Positions 63,394 to 64,000 of a stretch of DNA of 64,000 nucleotides are shown here, in pieces. How positions within the stretch are numbered: position 1 is the stretch's first letter; every line of letters begins with the position of its first letter. A program made the position numbers and the translations under genes. The stretch lies in the NCBI RefSeq assembly GCF_900113325.1, contig NZ_FOOY01000005.1, positions 153,552 through 217,551 of the forward strand, given 5' to 3'. This DNA comes from Sporolactobacillus nakayamae. Its GTDB lineage: Bacteria; Bacillota; Bacilli; Bacillales; Sporolactobacillaceae. A model generated the notes under the pieces. It made no database searches. It was not told the DNA's origin and saw only the letters and a program-made list of their open reading frames with translations.

Positions 63394-63560
63394 GTTACGG
63401 ACGAATGTGCGGGGGCCGCACTTGATCATTGCGGCAATGAGCAAACGATTCTCTGTGATTCAGGAGGTTCCTTTTCAAACGTGACTAGGGAAGGAGCGTC
63501 ATCATCGGTGAAGCTTCATGAGTCCTTTAATCCTGCATTCCCGGTATTTTATAACAATAA

Positions 63561-63605
63561 AGCGTCCAAATCCCTTGATATTATTGAGATTTGGACGCTT
63601 TTTCA
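63561..63605. terminator. Hairpin upstream of the IS promoter
   Basis: GCGTCCAAATC (63562-63572) / GATTTGGACGC (63588-63598) followed by T5. It would block read-through into the transposase gene, a common feature of IS left ends. Confidence 0.6.
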
Positions 63606-63606
63606 C

Positions 63607-63650
63607 TTGACATTATCTCCAAACATTGGTATAATTATAACAATGTTTGG
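63607..63650 (+). promoter_or_regulatory. Consensus promoter with palindromic operator of the transposase
   Basis: TTGACA (63607-63612), 17 nt, TATAAT (63630-63635). CCAAACATTG (63619-63628) and CAATGTTTGG (63641-63650) form a perfect 10-bp inverted repeat straddling the -10, suited to autorepression or a 5' hairpin. Confidence 0.8.
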
Positions 63651-63660
63651 AGGCGTTCTC

Positions 63661-64000
63661 ATGTCACTTGTCTATCTAAAGAATAAAAAGAATGGTGTCA
63701 CTTATGTTTATGAATCAGTAGGATACTGGGATAAAGAAAAAAAACAAGCACGAAATAACCGGAAGTGCATTGGAAAACTGGATCCCGTAACAGGGGACTT
63801 CGTCCCTTCCAAAAAATATTCCGAAACGATGAAAGAATTGATCGCCAAAAAACCAGGCCCAGTTCCGACAGAGCGAGCGGAACGCCGATTTTACGGAACA
63901 ACCTATTTGTTTGATACCATTGGCACAAAATTGGGAATTACTGAGGACCTCAAACGTTGTTTTCCTGATACCTACAAGCAGATTCTGTCGGTAGCCTATT
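63661..64000 (+). CDS. IS1634/IS4-type transposase, cut by the right edge
   Basis: 113 codons visible from the ATG at 63661 (GGAGG upstream). It begins MSLVYLKNKKNGVTYVYESV, then RNNRKCIGKLDPVTGDFVPS, the N-terminal DNA-binding part typical of IS1634-group DDE transposases, and continues beyond the window. The catalytic DDE residues are outside. Confidence 0.8.
   Translation, partial: MSLVYLKNKKNGVTYVYESVGYWDKEKKQARNNRKCIGKLDPVTGDFVPSKKYSETMKELIAKKPGPVPTERAERRFYGTTYLFDTIGTKLGITEDLKRCFPDTYKQILSVAY

Noticed and set aside
1..64000. CRISPR array, tRNA or rRNA genes, prophage
   Set aside because: No regularly spaced repeats with unique spacers, no cloverleaf with CCA-type 3' end, no phage structural genes seen.

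Overview
The window reads as a low-to-mid-GC Bacilli chromosome, most likely Sporolactobacillus or a close relative (inference). Support: Bacillus-type small Fur-regulated proteins (FbpA/FbpB), SAM-I riboswitches, AGGAGG ribosome sites, YlmA/YfkM/YumC/CstR-type genes, an L-2-hydroxyisocaproate dehydrogenase typical of lactic-acid Bacilli, and a GH172-type sugar cassette. No rRNA, tRNA, CRISPR array or prophage was seen.

Layout. 1-2.7 kb: a secreted C39-like protein cut by the left edge, a cupin, and a broken IS605-type tnpB with its structured right end. 2.9-7.1 kb: fetAB metal export, a YfkM-like stress protein divergent from an HxlR regulator, an HD-GYP protein, and a composite HsdS/GGDEF remnant. 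7.1-12.6 kb: minus-strand ilvB-ilvN-ilvC-ilvA-ylmA, with an amino-acid leader peptide and attenuator facing away from it. 13-19 kb: a histidine phosphatase, small membrane proteins, a C39 protein, an intact RelE/Phd-type pair, an acyl-activating enzyme, and a second toxin-antitoxin pair broken by a short interspersed repeat. 19-28 kb: MFS exporter, Ada, YumC, a Fur-controlled siderophore ABC operon, a 21-bp tandem repeat, an acetyltransferase and a hydroxyacid dehydrogenase. 28-34 kb: a PAS-GGDEF-EAL-PilZ protein, then a graveyard of truncated genes. 34-36.7 kb: a CrtO-like acyltransferase, an MGDG-type glycosyltransferase and an UPF0104 membrane protein. 36.7-43.6 kb: a methionine/sulfur operon with SAM-I riboswitches at both ends, flanked by fbpA-like and broken fbpB-like genes. 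44-53.7 kb: repeats, a second tnpB remnant, an MMPL exporter with TetR regulator, a LacI/GPH-transporter/GH172 cassette and more remnants. 53.8-59.4 kb: a CstR persulfide regulon with two CoA-disulfide reductase fusions and rhodaneses. 59.5-64 kb: DMT and MATE transporters, a deoxyribosyltransferase-like/DnaA-N fusion, a DUF6143-like protein and an IS transposase running off the right edge.

Themes. Sulfur (Met operon, CstR regulon), iron (Fur box, FbpA/FbpB, siderophore ABC) and branched-chain amino acids dominate the metabolism. At least a dozen gene fragments show strong local gene decay. The most unusual signals are the orphan Ile-rich leader/attenuator, the three-copy interspersed repeat that splits a toxin gene, the repeated SAM riboswitches (one with no methionine gene behind it) and the DnaA-N fusion.
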